Positions 1 through 6,008 are shown, numbered from the stretch's first letter. The stretch: DNA of 6,047 nt from Candidatus Avelusimicrobium stercoris (GCA_002432025.1 DJFE01000019.1:190702-196748), one strand, 5' to 3'. A program made the numbers and translations. Notes: generated from the letters alone by a model not told the origin.

Positions 1-29
1 AAGTGTACCAGCCAACAAACGCCCTTTCC

Positions 30-69
30 AAACAAAAAGAAAGGGAACCCGCAGCACAGGTTCCCTTCC
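30..69 (-). terminator. Rho-independent terminator of the outer-membrane protein gene
   Basis: Read on the minus strand, a 9-bp perfect stem (AAGGGAACC with GGTTCCCTT, plus-strand 59-67 with 41-49) with a 9-base loop is followed at once by the T-rich run TTCTTTTTGTTTG (plus 29-41, partly overlapping the stem). It lies about 20 bases past the TAA of the barrel gene, where a terminator is expected. Just before it, directly after the stop codon, is a smaller 6-bp hairpin with a 4-base loop (74-89). On the plus strand that small hairpin is followed by TTTTAAAA, so it might weakly terminate a convergent transcript entering from the left. That second role is inference. Confidence 0.82.
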
Positions 70-89
70 CGTTAAGCGTTTACACGCTT

Positions 90-965
90 TTAAAACCGCA
101 TCCCGAGCCGCAAAAAGAGCGAGTGGAATTGCAGGTCCTTGTCGCGCCCAAAGTCGGACAGGTGTTTATCGCTAATAAACGCATAGGTGTAGCGGTATTC
201 CAAGCCGGCGAACAAATCGCTGGAAATGTCATACTGCAAACCTAACCCCGCGTAAAAACCCGTACCCCATTTGTCCTTGCTGGAACGGTCGCTTGCCGTG
301 TCGGTGGTGGTCTTCATACGCGCTTGCATCATCCCCCAGCCCATCGGCACATAAACGCGCCAATTATCCCACGCGTTTAAGGTGTAGCGCCCGCCCAAGG
401 CAACAGAGTGCAAGTAGAAGTCCTTATAGTTGCGGGCAACGCCGTCTTTGTTGTGGCTCTTGGTGCCCGGGTGGAGCATCATATAATCAAGCCCCATTGC
501 AAAGTTGGGCGTCATATTCCACAGCATATTCATATTTGCACCGAAGCCGTTTTTGGCGTAGCGGTCTTTGCGGTCGTCTTTATTAAACGTATAAGCCACA
601 CCACCCGCCACGGATACTTCCATTTTCCGCTCGTTCACGCGCGCGGCCTTGCTGGGCGTATATTCGTCATACAGCACCGCGTTGGTGGTGGTAGAACCCT
701 TGGAGTTCGTAACCGTTTGCTCCATTACCCCATAGTCCGAAGTACCGCGTTTGTTGGTTTCGGACACTTTATACACATTTGTAGTAGTGGTACTGGCGTT
801 CAGGCTGGGTTCGCCCTTCTTCAAGGACGCTTGGTTCGCTTTTTGCGTGGCCGCGGCACCGGCTTTATGTTGGTAAGCCGCACCGGACGATTTGCCCCCT
901 TGGGCAGAAACGGACGAGGCACCCAATACCAGCGCCAACGCCGCAATTAATACAGTTTTCTTCAT
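90..965 (-). CDS. Outer-membrane beta-barrel protein with Ala/Gln/Ser/Thr-rich N-terminal linker
   Basis: The 291-residue product is a predicted outer-membrane porin-like or structural protein. Residues 1-21 form a clear Sec signal peptide: two Lys, a hydrophobic core of Ala, Leu, Val and Ile, and an AxA-type site ending SVSA before Gln22. Residues 22 to about 113 are low in complexity, rich in Ala, Gln, Lys, Ser, Thr and Gly, and probably disordered in the periplasm. From about 114 to the end I count eight alternating amphipathic strands rich in Gly and aromatics (about 114-127, 141-152, 154-165, 183-196, 202-217, 236-248, 251-263, 279-291). The chain ends LGMRF, and a terminal Phe is the usual BAM recognition signal. 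This resembles OmpA/OmpX-like eight-strand barrels, but I recognise no specific family and see no peptidoglycan-binding domain. The ATG at 965 is supported by AGGGGG four bases upstream and by the signal peptide starting there. The gene appears monocistronic, with its own terminator. The function (adhesion, porin or structural role) is unknown. Confidence 0.88.
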   Translation of the reverse strand: MKKTVLIAALALVLGASSVSAQGGKSSGAAYQHKAGAAATQKANQASLKKGEPSLNASTTTTNVYKVSETNKRGTSDYGVMEQTVTNSKGSTTTNAVLYDEYTPSKAARVNERKMEVSVAGGVAYTFNKDDRKDRYAKNGFGANMNMLWNMTPNFAMGLDYMMLHPGTKSHNKDGVARNYKDFYLHSVALGGRYTLNAWDNWRVYVPMGWGMMQARMKTTTDTASDRSSKDKWGTGFYAGLGLQYDISSDLFAGLEYRYTYAFISDKHLSDFGRDKDLQFHSLFLRLGMRF

Positions 966-1013
966 TTTTCCCCCTGTAAAATACTGCTGTTTGGTTACTG
1001 CTGCTACCCTTTC

Positions 1014-1042
1014 ATTTTAAACAACGCTTCACCCCCGCGCAA
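1014..1042 (-). promoter_or_regulatory. Possible promoter of the outer-membrane protein gene
   Basis: On the minus strand, TAAAAT (plus 1014-1019, five of six matches to TATAAT) lies 17 bases downstream of TTGCGC (plus 1037-1042, only three of six matches to TTGACA). Initiation would fall near 1007 and give a leader of about 40 bases before the ATG at 965. The spacing is right but the -35 box is poor. The call rests mainly on the need for a promoter between the upstream terminator and this gene. Confidence 0.35.
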
Positions 1043-1066
1043 CCGCAAAAAGGGGTTAGTTTGCAT

Positions 1067-1092
1067 AAAAAAACCCGGGTATCATTCCGGGC
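1067..1092 (-). terminator. Rho-independent terminator of the acetyltransferase gene
   Basis: On the minus strand, CCCGG (plus 1087-1091) pairs with CCGGG (plus 1074-1078) around an 8-base loop, and a G-T pair may extend the stem by one. Seven T residues follow immediately (plus 1067-1073). It starts about 20 bases after the acetyltransferase stop codon. The stem is short but all G-C, and the T run is uninterrupted. The plus strand has no T run after the stem, so the signal works in one direction. It separates this gene from the barrel gene downstream, which argues that the two are not one operon. Confidence 0.75.
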
Positions 1093-1114
1093 CGGATATA
1101 TTTTTATAGACGCC

Positions 1115-1606
1115 TTATAACTTCTTTTGCCGAAGCGTTCCCTTGTAGGCATCTTCCCCCCACTCGCCTACATAGGCAAAACCTTTTTCCTCGTAATAGG
1201 CGTTAATTTTTTTCGCTCCGGCCTTACAATCCAGCCGTAAATAACACTTTTTATTTTCGCGCGCTTTTACCTCGGCTTTGCGCAGAAATTCAGCCCCTGC
1301 GCCCGGCTTATCCACCGCGGCGGCCAAGTTATGCACATACCACGCGGGGACTTTTTCATAATCTTGCCAGCGCGGGTCCTCATCTAGCAAAACGGCCGAG
1401 GCCACCAAGCGGGAGTCTTCAAACAAGCCCCACAACTGCCCCCGGCGGGCGGCCTGCTCAAAATACGCTAAATTATAATGGGATAAATAATGCGCGCGGG
1501 CCCATTGGTCAATGCCGTTGTTTTCAAACCAAGTTACGCGCTCCTCCACCAGTGCAAAAGCCTGCTTGGCCTGCGCCGGGGATAACTGAATAAAAGTAGT
1601 TGCCAT
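1115..1606 (-). CDS. GNAT-family N-acetyltransferase
   Basis: With the start at 1606 the product has 163 residues, a typical length for a cytoplasmic single-domain GNAT enzyme that moves an acetyl group from acetyl-CoA to an amine. The core motif lies at about 88-113: YVHNLAAAVDKPGAGAEFL gives the beta4 strand, then the pyrophosphate-binding loop (K-P-G-A-G). It is followed by RLDCKAG (124-130) and a C-terminal block AYYEEKGF (136-143), the usual Y-ek-GF element of the fold. The N-terminal part (IDQW near residue 32) resembles GNAT proteins of unknown substrate, so substrate and gene name cannot be given. The frame stays open to a GTG at 1645 (176 residues), but the extra 13 residues look poorly coding (MMCQIYTKRYNKY) and are encoded in the divergent promoter region. 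The ATG at 1606 has only AAAAGG 12 bases upstream, a long spacing, so the start is less certain than the gene. It stands alone between its own terminator and the divergent operon. Confidence 0.85.
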   Translation of the reverse strand: MATTFIQLSPAQAKQAFALVEERVTWFENNGIDQWARAHYLSHYNLAYFEQAARRGQLWGLFEDSRLVASAVLLDEDPRWQDYEKVPAWYVHNLAAAVDKPGAGAEFLRKAEVKARENKKCYLRLDCKAGAKKINAYYEEKGFAYVGEWGEDAYKGTLRQKKL

Positions 1607-1633
1607 ATATTTATTATACCTTTTAGTATATAT

Positions 1634-1662
1634 TTGACACATCACTCCCTATATGTTATGAT
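1634..1662 (+). promoter_or_regulatory. Strong sigma70-type promoter of the rimP-nusA-infB operon
   Basis: A perfect -35 box TTGACA (1634-1639), a 17-base spacer, and TATGAT (1657-1662, five of six matches to TATAAT). The spacer ends in TGT, giving an extended -10 element (TG at 1654-1655). Initiation is expected near 1668-1670, leaving a leader of about 67 bases before rimP. This is close to the bacterial housekeeping consensus and suits a constitutively high operon. It sits in the intergenic region shared with the divergent acetyltransferase gene. Confidence 0.85.
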
Positions 1663-1674
1663 ATGAGTGTTCTA

Positions 1675-1706
1675 GAAAGAGCGGCTTGGCAACAAGCCGC
1701 TCTTTC
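1675..1706 (+). promoter_or_regulatory. 5'-leader stem-loop with GNRA (GCAA) tetraloop
   Basis: A perfect 14-bp inverted repeat, 1675-1688 with 1693-1706, encloses the four-base loop GCAA, a GNRA-type tetraloop. It begins only about six bases after the predicted transcription start and ends about 18 bases before the rimP ribosome binding site, so that site is left free. No T run follows (TTAATAAGG), so it is not a standard terminator. Likely roles are protection of the 5' end of the mRNA or binding of a regulator, but this is inference. It matches no riboswitch class that I recognise. Confidence 0.7.
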
Positions 1707-1735
1707 CTTAATAAGGCTCTACAAAAGGAGTAGAT

Positions 1736-2194
1736 ATGAGAGACCCCAAAACCATTGAAGAAACCGTAGCCCGCGCCCTTGCCCAGCAAGACGTGGAACT
1801 GGTGGATTTAATCATCCAAAACCAAGGCAAAAAGAAACTTTTACAGTTTTTCGTAGATAAAACCGGCGGCGTAACGCTGGACGACTGCGGCGAACTGACC
1901 GACAAGATTGATTCCATTTTGGAAATGGAAAACTTGATTGACGGCGCTTACATTTTGGAGGTATCCTCCCCCGGTTTGCAACGCGTACTTAAAAAGCCCG
2001 CGCATTTTAAACGCTTCGTCGGCCAACGCGCCAAAGTTGTGCTTAAAATCCCGTTGGAAGGCCGCGGCAGTTTTACGGGCGTTATCGCCTCGGCGGACGA
2101 CGACCACTTTGTGCTTGTTGACGGAACCAACCAGTTCCGCTTCGCGTACGACAATATCAAGAAGGCCAATCTGGACCCGGTCCTTGAATTTTAA
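1736..2194 (+). CDS. rimP: Ribosome maturation factor RimP
   Basis: The 152-residue product is close to the usual length (150 in E. coli). RimP binds the free 30S subunit and helps late assembly of its head domain in the cytoplasm. The N-terminal alpha/beta domain (about 1-82) contains the family signature G-V-T-L-D-D-C (45-51) and LEVSSPGLQRVL (74-85), where most relatives have SSPGLDRPL. The C-terminal SH3-like domain spans about 86-150 (FVGQRAKV, then GSFTGVI, then FRFAYDNIKKANL). The ATG at 1736 has AAAGGAG at 1724-1730 with a 5-base spacer. It is the first gene of the operon, and its place directly before nusA is the conserved bacterial order. No initiator tRNA gene precedes it, unlike E. 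coli, where metY does. Confidence 0.96.
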   Translation: MRDPKTIEETVARALAQQDVELVDLIIQNQGKKKLLQFFVDKTGGVTLDDCGELTDKIDSILEMENLIDGAYILEVSSPGLQRVLKKPAHFKRFVGQRAKVVLKIPLEGRGSFTGVIASADDDHFVLVDGTNQFRFAYDNIKKANLDPVLEF

Positions 2195-2239
2195 CCCCGC
2201 CGCGGTATTAAACCGGGCAACTATAAGGAGATTATCAAA

Positions 2240-3616
2240 ATGGAAGGAAGTGCAAAAGATTTAGTTTTAGCGTTGGAAGGTTTGGAAAGAGAAAAAAACA
2301 TCAAACGCGAAGACATTTTAAAAACGATTGAAGACGCCCTCGTCTCCGCCTTGCGCAAAAACTTGGGCAAAACCGCCCAAATTTCCGCCAAGATTGACGT
2401 GGAAAGCGGCTCTATTAAGGCGTTCCAAACCTTAAACGTGGTAGATGTGGTAACCAACCCGGAAATGGAAATTGACGTAGAAGGCGCAAAAAAATATTTA
2501 AAGGCCCCCAAAGCCGGCGACGTGGTAACCATTACCTTGGAAGTGGAAGATTTCTCCCGCATTGCGGCGCAAATCGCCAAACAAGTGTTAATCCAAAAGG
2601 TCCGCGGTATTGAACGCGACAACTTCTACAAAGAATTTAAACCCCGCGAAGGCGAAGTAATCACGGGTTCCGTGCGCCGCTTCTCCGACCGCGATATCAT
2701 CGTAGATTTGGGCAAGGTGGAAGCCATTTTGCCGTATTGCGAACAAATCAAAAAGGAACGCTATGTAAACGGCTCCCGCGTAAAAGCCATTATTGCCAAG
2801 GTGCTTAACCAAAACGATTTGGCCAACATTGGCGATGACCCGGTTCTCTCCCGCTACAAATCCGCCGCGTTCAAAATGGACAAAGGCCAGCGTGGGCCTT
2901 ACGTCATTTTGTCCCGCGCCAACGGCAAGTTCTTGGAAGAACTTTTTAAAGTGGAAGTACCCGAAATCAACGAAGGCATTGTGGAAATCAAAAACGTACA
3001 GAGAGACCCCGGCTTCCGCGCCAAAGTGATGGTAGCCAGCATTGACAGCAAGATTGACCCTATCGGCACTTGCGTCGGTATGCGTGGCATCCGTATCCGC
3101 GCAGTAATGAACGAACTTTCCGGCGAACGCATTGACCTTATCAACTATTCCGACGATATTTCCACCGTTATTATGAACTCTTTGGCCCCGGCCAAGGCTG
3201 ATTTTGTAAAGATTGAAAGCCTGAGCGAAAAGAAGGCCACCGTTATCGTGCCGGACGACCAGTTGGCTATCGCCATTGGTAAAGATTGGCAGAACATCAA
3301 ATTAGCCTCCAAACTCACGGGTTGGAACTTGGAAGTAAAGAGCGAATCCCAAAAAGCAAAGGAAGGCAAAGAAGCCACCGCCGCCGTACAGGCCACCTTG
3401 GCTGACGTAGAAGGTATCGGCCCCAAAATGGCGGAAGTCTTGCAGAAATCCGGCTTTACGACCGTAGAACAAATCGCCGCGTTGGACGTGGAACACTTGT
3501 CCACCGTGCAGGGCATCGGCGAGAAAACGGCCGCAAAAATTATTGAAGGCGCTAAAAAATATTTAGCGGACAAGTCCACGCAGGAGGAAACTAATGACGA
3601 CAAAGAAAACAACTAA
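2240..3616 (+). CDS. nusA: Transcription termination/antitermination protein NusA
   Basis: The 458-residue product binds RNA polymerase and nascent RNA and modulates pausing, intrinsic termination and antitermination. Domains in order: an N-terminal polymerase-binding domain (about 1-125), S1 (about 137-225, starting GEVITGSV), KH1 (about 231-300, with loop G280-M-R-G283), KH2 (about 303-366), and a C-terminal helix-hairpin-helix repeat (about 388-442, with VEGIGPKMAEVL and VQGIGEKTAAKI). The tail is acidic and polar. It is shorter than E. coli NusA (495, two acidic repeats) and longer than forms with no C-terminal repeat, which fits a single repeat. Two oddities: KH2 reads AIGKDWQN, with Trp350 where relatives have the second Gly of GxxG, and the S1 domain carries about 23-25 extra residues (about 189-213). 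TAAGGAG at 2224-2230 lies nine bases before the ATG. The last 23 bases overlap infB in another frame. Confidence 0.97.
   Translation: MEGSAKDLVLALEGLEREKNIKREDILKTIEDALVSALRKNLGKTAQISAKIDVESGSIKAFQTLNVVDVVTNPEMEIDVEGAKKYLKAPKAGDVVTITLEVEDFSRIAAQIAKQVLIQKVRGIERDNFYKEFKPREGEVITGSVRRFSDRDIIVDLGKVEAILPYCEQIKKERYVNGSRVKAIIAKVLNQNDLANIGDDPVLSRYKSAAFKMDKGQRGPYVILSRANGKFLEELFKVEVPEINEGIVEIKNVQRDPGFRAKVMVASIDSKIDPIGTCVGMRGIRIRAVMNELSGERIDLINYSDDISTVIMNSLAPAKADFVKIESLSEKKATVIVPDDQLAIAIGKDWQNIKLASKLTGWNLEVKSESQKAKEGKEATAAVQATLADVEGIGPKMAEVLQKSGFTTVEQIAALDVEHLSTVQGIGEKTAAKIIEGAKKYLADKSTQEETNDDKENN
3582..3587 (+). promoter_or_regulatory. Ribosome binding site of infB inside nusA
   Basis: A full AGGAGG lies six bases before the infB ATG, within the nusA coding sequence. 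Ribosomes finishing nusA at 3616 pass over the site and stop 20 bases beyond the infB start. This favours translational coupling or re-initiation. It also fixes the infB start at 3594. Confidence 0.85.
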
Positions 3617-5999
3617 TACAGACGAAGAATCCTCCGCAAAGAAGAAAACGGCCACTAAAAAGACGACCGCTAAAAAAGCAACCGCCAAAACGACGGCTGC
3701 CAAAAAAACGACGGCTAAAAAAACGACCGCTAAAACTACTGCCACCAAAAAGACGACGGTTAGAAAAACGCACGCCAAAACGACGACCGCTAAAAAAGCG
3801 GCCGCAAAACCCGTTGCCGAAGAAGTAAAAGCGGAAACCGTGCAAGCGGCCCCCGTTCAACCCGCGGTGGAAGCGAAACCCGCCCACCAGCCGGAACAAA
3901 AACCGACGGTAAAACCGGCCCCGGTTGAAAATACGCCGAAGCCGGCCCCAGTGGCTGCTGCGCCGAAACCCGCGCAAGTAACGGCTGCCCCTAAACCGGC
4001 ACCCGTGCAACAACCTGCGCCGCAAAACAACCGCCCTGCCCCAGTGCAAAATAGCCGCCCGCAAGGGCAACAGAACGGCAGACAGCAAGGTCCGCAGGGC
4101 CAAGGTAACCGTCCGCAAGGACAGAATAGCCGTCCGCAGGACCGCCCGCAGAGCCAAGGTAGCCGCCCGCAGGGCCCGAGACACGGACATCATCATAACG
4201 AAGCCCCTGTACAAGCGGCTCCGGCCAACGACCCGAAAGTAATCCGCATTGTCGGTCTGCCCACGGTAAAAGAATTGGCCGAAAAGATGAACATCAAAAC
4301 GAACGATTTTATCAAAAAGTTAATGATGATGGGCATCTTCGCCACGATTAACCAGCGCTTGGAAAAAGATATGTTGGAACTGATTGTGGACGAGTGCGGC
4401 TTTAAGGCGGAACTGGCGGAAGAAGATTTAAGCAAAGAAACCGTCGCTCTTATGGAAACGCCGGACGATCCGGCCTCGTTAAAACCCAGAAGCCCGGTTA
4501 TCACCATTATGGGCCACGTGGACCACGGTAAGACCAGCCTTTTGGACGCTATCCGCAAGTCCAACGTCGTCGCGGGTGAAGCGGGCGCCATTACGCAGCA
4601 CATCGGCGCGTACCGCGTAACCACGCCGCGCGGCACCCTGACGTTCTTGGATACCCCCGGGCACGAAGCCTTTACGGCAATGCGTGCGCGTGGGGCGCAG
4701 GCCACGGATATCGTGGTACTCGTCGTGTCCGCCACGGACGGCATTATGCCGCAGACCATTGAGGCTATGGAACACGCCAAAGCCGCAGGGGCTCCTATCA
4801 TTGTGGCAATTAACAAAATTGACCTTCCCGGCGCCAACCCGGACCGCGTCAAGCAGGACTTGGCCGCCCGCGGTTTAGTGCCTGAAGAGTGGCAGGGCAA
4901 CACCATTTATGTAGAAATTTCGGCTAAAAAACATATCAATATTGATAAACTCTTGGAAATGATTTCCTTGCAGGCCGAAATGATGGAACTCAAAGCCAAC
5001 CCGGACCGCCCGGGCGTGGGTGTAATTTTGGAAAGTAAACGCGATAACAAACGCGGCGTTGTAGCCACCGTACTCGTACAAAAGGGTACAATGAAGGTCG
5101 GCGACCCGTTCCTCGTGGGCACCAACTATGGCCGCATCCGCGCGCTGATTGACGAAAATTCCCAACGCTACCAAAAAATCGGCCCAAGCGTTCCTGCGGA
5201 GATTTTAGGTATCAACGGCGAACCGCCGCAGGTAGGCGATACGCTCTACATTATGGAGAGCGAAAAGGAAGCCCGCTACGCCGCCGAAAAGCGCAAACTG
5301 GCGCAAAAAGAAGACTCCCAAGCGCACCGCAAACAAGTTTCGTTAATGAACTTGGCGCAAAAGGATGAAAACGGCAACCGCGTCAAAAAGTTGAGCCTTA
5401 TCTTAAAGGCCGACGTACAGGGCTCCATTGAAGCCATTAAAGACGCGCTGTTACGTATTCCGTCCGACGAAGTGGAACTGGATATTATCCTTTCTGCTCC
5501 GGGCAATATTAACGAGTCCGATATTTTGCTTGCTAAGGCCAGCAACGCGGTGGTAATCGGTTTCCACGTGGACGTAGAAAACAAAGCCCACGCCGAAGCC
5601 GAACGCGAAGGCATTGAAATCCGCCTTTACACCATTATCTTTGAACTGTTGGAAGATATCAAGGCCGCTATGGAAGGCTTGTTGGAACCCGACGTGGTGG
5701 AAACGGTTGTAGGTACGGCCACCATTAAAAAGGTAATGAAACTCAGTTCCGGCTTGATTTCCGGCTCGCTCGTAGATAGCGGTAAAGTAGTCCGCGGCTA
5801 CGAAGTGCGCGTAAAACGCAACGGCGAAGAAGTGGGCCACGGTAAAATCGGCGGCTTAAAACGCTTCAAGGACGACGTAAAGGAAGTTGAAAAAGGATAT
5901 GAGTGCGGTATCTTGATTGAGGGCTTCAAGGGCGTAGCCGAAGGCGACGTGATTGAATGCTTCCGCAAAGATAACGTAACGCGCAGAATTAAGATGTAA
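3594..5999 (+). CDS. infB: Translation initiation factor IF-2
   Basis: The 801-residue GTPase places fMet-tRNA on the 30S subunit and promotes 50S joining. Residues 1 to about 210 are a disordered extension (see repeats). An IF2_N domain follows at about 214-268 (KVIRIVGLPTVKELAEKM). The G domain (about 300-460) has all motifs: G1 GHVDHGKT (307-314), G2 region AGAITQHIGA (330-339), G3 DTPGHE (353-358), G4 NKID (407-410) and G5 SAK (443-445). The catalytic His of DTPGH is present. Domain II covers about 472-558. A helical linker with Lys and Glu runs about 556-598. Domain III starts near 600 (ADVQGSIEAI). The C-terminal tRNA-binding domain is about 705-795 (KRFKDDVKEV, GYECGI). The G domain is highly conserved, but domain III reads SAPGNINESD (634-643) where E. 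coli has GSGVGGITETD. The start is set by AGGAGG at 3582-3587 and overlaps nusA by 23 bases. It is the last complete gene of the operon visible here. Confidence 0.97.
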   Translation: MTTKKTTNTDEESSAKKKTATKKTTAKKATAKTTAAKKTTAKKTTAKTTATKKTTVRKTHAKTTTAKKAAAKPVAEEVKAETVQAAPVQPAVEAKPAHQPEQKPTVKPAPVENTPKPAPVAAAPKPAQVTAAPKPAPVQQPAPQNNRPAPVQNSRPQGQQNGRQQGPQGQGNRPQGQNSRPQDRPQSQGSRPQGPRHGHHHNEAPVQAAPANDPKVIRIVGLPTVKELAEKMNIKTNDFIKKLMMMGIFATINQRLEKDMLELIVDECGFKAELAEEDLSKETVALMETPDDPASLKPRSPVITIMGHVDHGKTSLLDAIRKSNVVAGEAGAITQHIGAYRVTTPRGTLTFLDTPGHEAFTAMRARGAQATDIVVLVVSATDGIMPQTIEAMEHAKAAGAPIIVAINKIDLPGANPDRVKQDLAARGLVPEEWQGNTIYVEISAKKHINIDKLLEMISLQAEMMELKANPDRPGVGVILESKRDNKRGVVATVLVQKGTMKVGDPFLVGTNYGRIRALIDENSQRYQKIGPSVPAEILGINGEPPQVGDTLYIMESEKEARYAAEKRKLAQKEDSQAHRKQVSLMNLAQKDENGNRVKKLSLILKADVQGSIEAIKDALLRIPSDEVELDIILSAPGNINESDILLAKASNAVVIGFHVDVENKAHAEAEREGIEIRLYTIIFELLEDIKAAMEGLLEPDVVETVVGTATIKKVMKLSSGLISGSLVDSGKVVRGYEVRVKRNGEEVGHGKIGGLKRFKDDVKEVEKGYECGILIEGFKGVAEGDVIECFRKDNVTRRIKM
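3636..3809 (+). repeat. Lys/Thr/Ala-rich degenerate repeat in the IF2 N-terminus
   Basis: Residues 15-72 of IF2 consist almost wholly of Lys, Thr and Ala in units such as KKTTAK and AKKT, encoded by repeated stretches like AAAACGACGGCTAAAAAA. The composition resembles the basic tails of histone H1 and bacterial Hc1-type proteins. It is strongly positive and probably disordered, and may touch rRNA or other nucleic acid (inference). Repeats of this kind change length easily by slippage or recombination. Confidence 0.8.
3912..4181 (+). repeat. Pro/Ala and Arg-Pro-Gln-Gly repeats in the IF2 N-terminus
   Basis: Residues 107-150 carry a roughly ten-residue period built on A-A-P-K-P-A-x-V. Residues 146-196 then carry units of NRPQGQ, SRPQGQ and NGRQQG. 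A short His-rich patch, RHGHHHNE (196-203), ends the region just before the IF2_N domain. The DNA shows matching near-repeats of CGTCCGCAAGG and CCGCAGGGCCAAGG. The protein is probably a flexible linker with an Arg/Gly/Gln-rich RNA-contacting part, and this role is inference. Confidence 0.75.
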
Positions 6000-6008
6000 T
6001 CTTAATTC
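5986..6008 (+). other. Perfect palindrome spanning the infB stop codon
   Basis: GAATTAAGAT (5986-5995) and ATCTTAATTC (5999-6008) are perfect complements around a 3-base loop, GTA. The TAA stop (5997-5999) lies across the loop and the first base of the 3' arm. The stem is 10 bp but A+T-rich, and no T run follows, so it is not a convincing intrinsic terminator. It could mark an RNA processing or stability site between infB and the next gene. Bases 6009-6047 show no clear ribosome binding site or start codon, so the neighbour lies outside the window. Confidence 0.6.

Noticed and set aside
22..45. Second inverted repeat (CCCTTTC with GAAAGGG) that could compete with the terminator stem after the barrel gene
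   Set aside because: On the minus strand its last arm would be made only after the T run, too late to act as an antiterminator. The arms are short and of simple composition, so chance is likely.
408..950. 180-residue open frame on the plus strand opposite the barrel gene
   Set aside because: It lies wholly antisense to a gene with a signal peptide, strands and a terminator. Its translation has no recognisable domain, and no convincing ribosome binding site was seen.
1675..1706. Leader hairpin read as an intrinsic terminator or attenuator
   Set aside because: Neither strand has a T run after the stem, and no competing antiterminator arm of comparable strength is seen in the leader.
3636..3809. 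A-rich repeated DNA considered as a CRISPR array or tandem-repeat element
   Set aside because: The repeats are irregular, stay in frame and encode the basic IF2 tail. There are no unique spacers between constant repeats.
3591..4214. 207-residue Arg/Gly/Leu/Phe-rich open frame on the minus strand opposite infB
   Set aside because: Its odd composition is the mirror of the Lys/Thr/Ala and Arg-Pro-Gln repeats of the IF2 N-terminus, which lack the codons that would give antisense stops. It is a shadow.
4193..4906. 237-residue open frame on the minus strand opposite the IF2 G domain
   Set aside because: It is antisense to the most conserved part of infB, shows no domain, and is explained by codon bias leaving few stops in the complementary frame.
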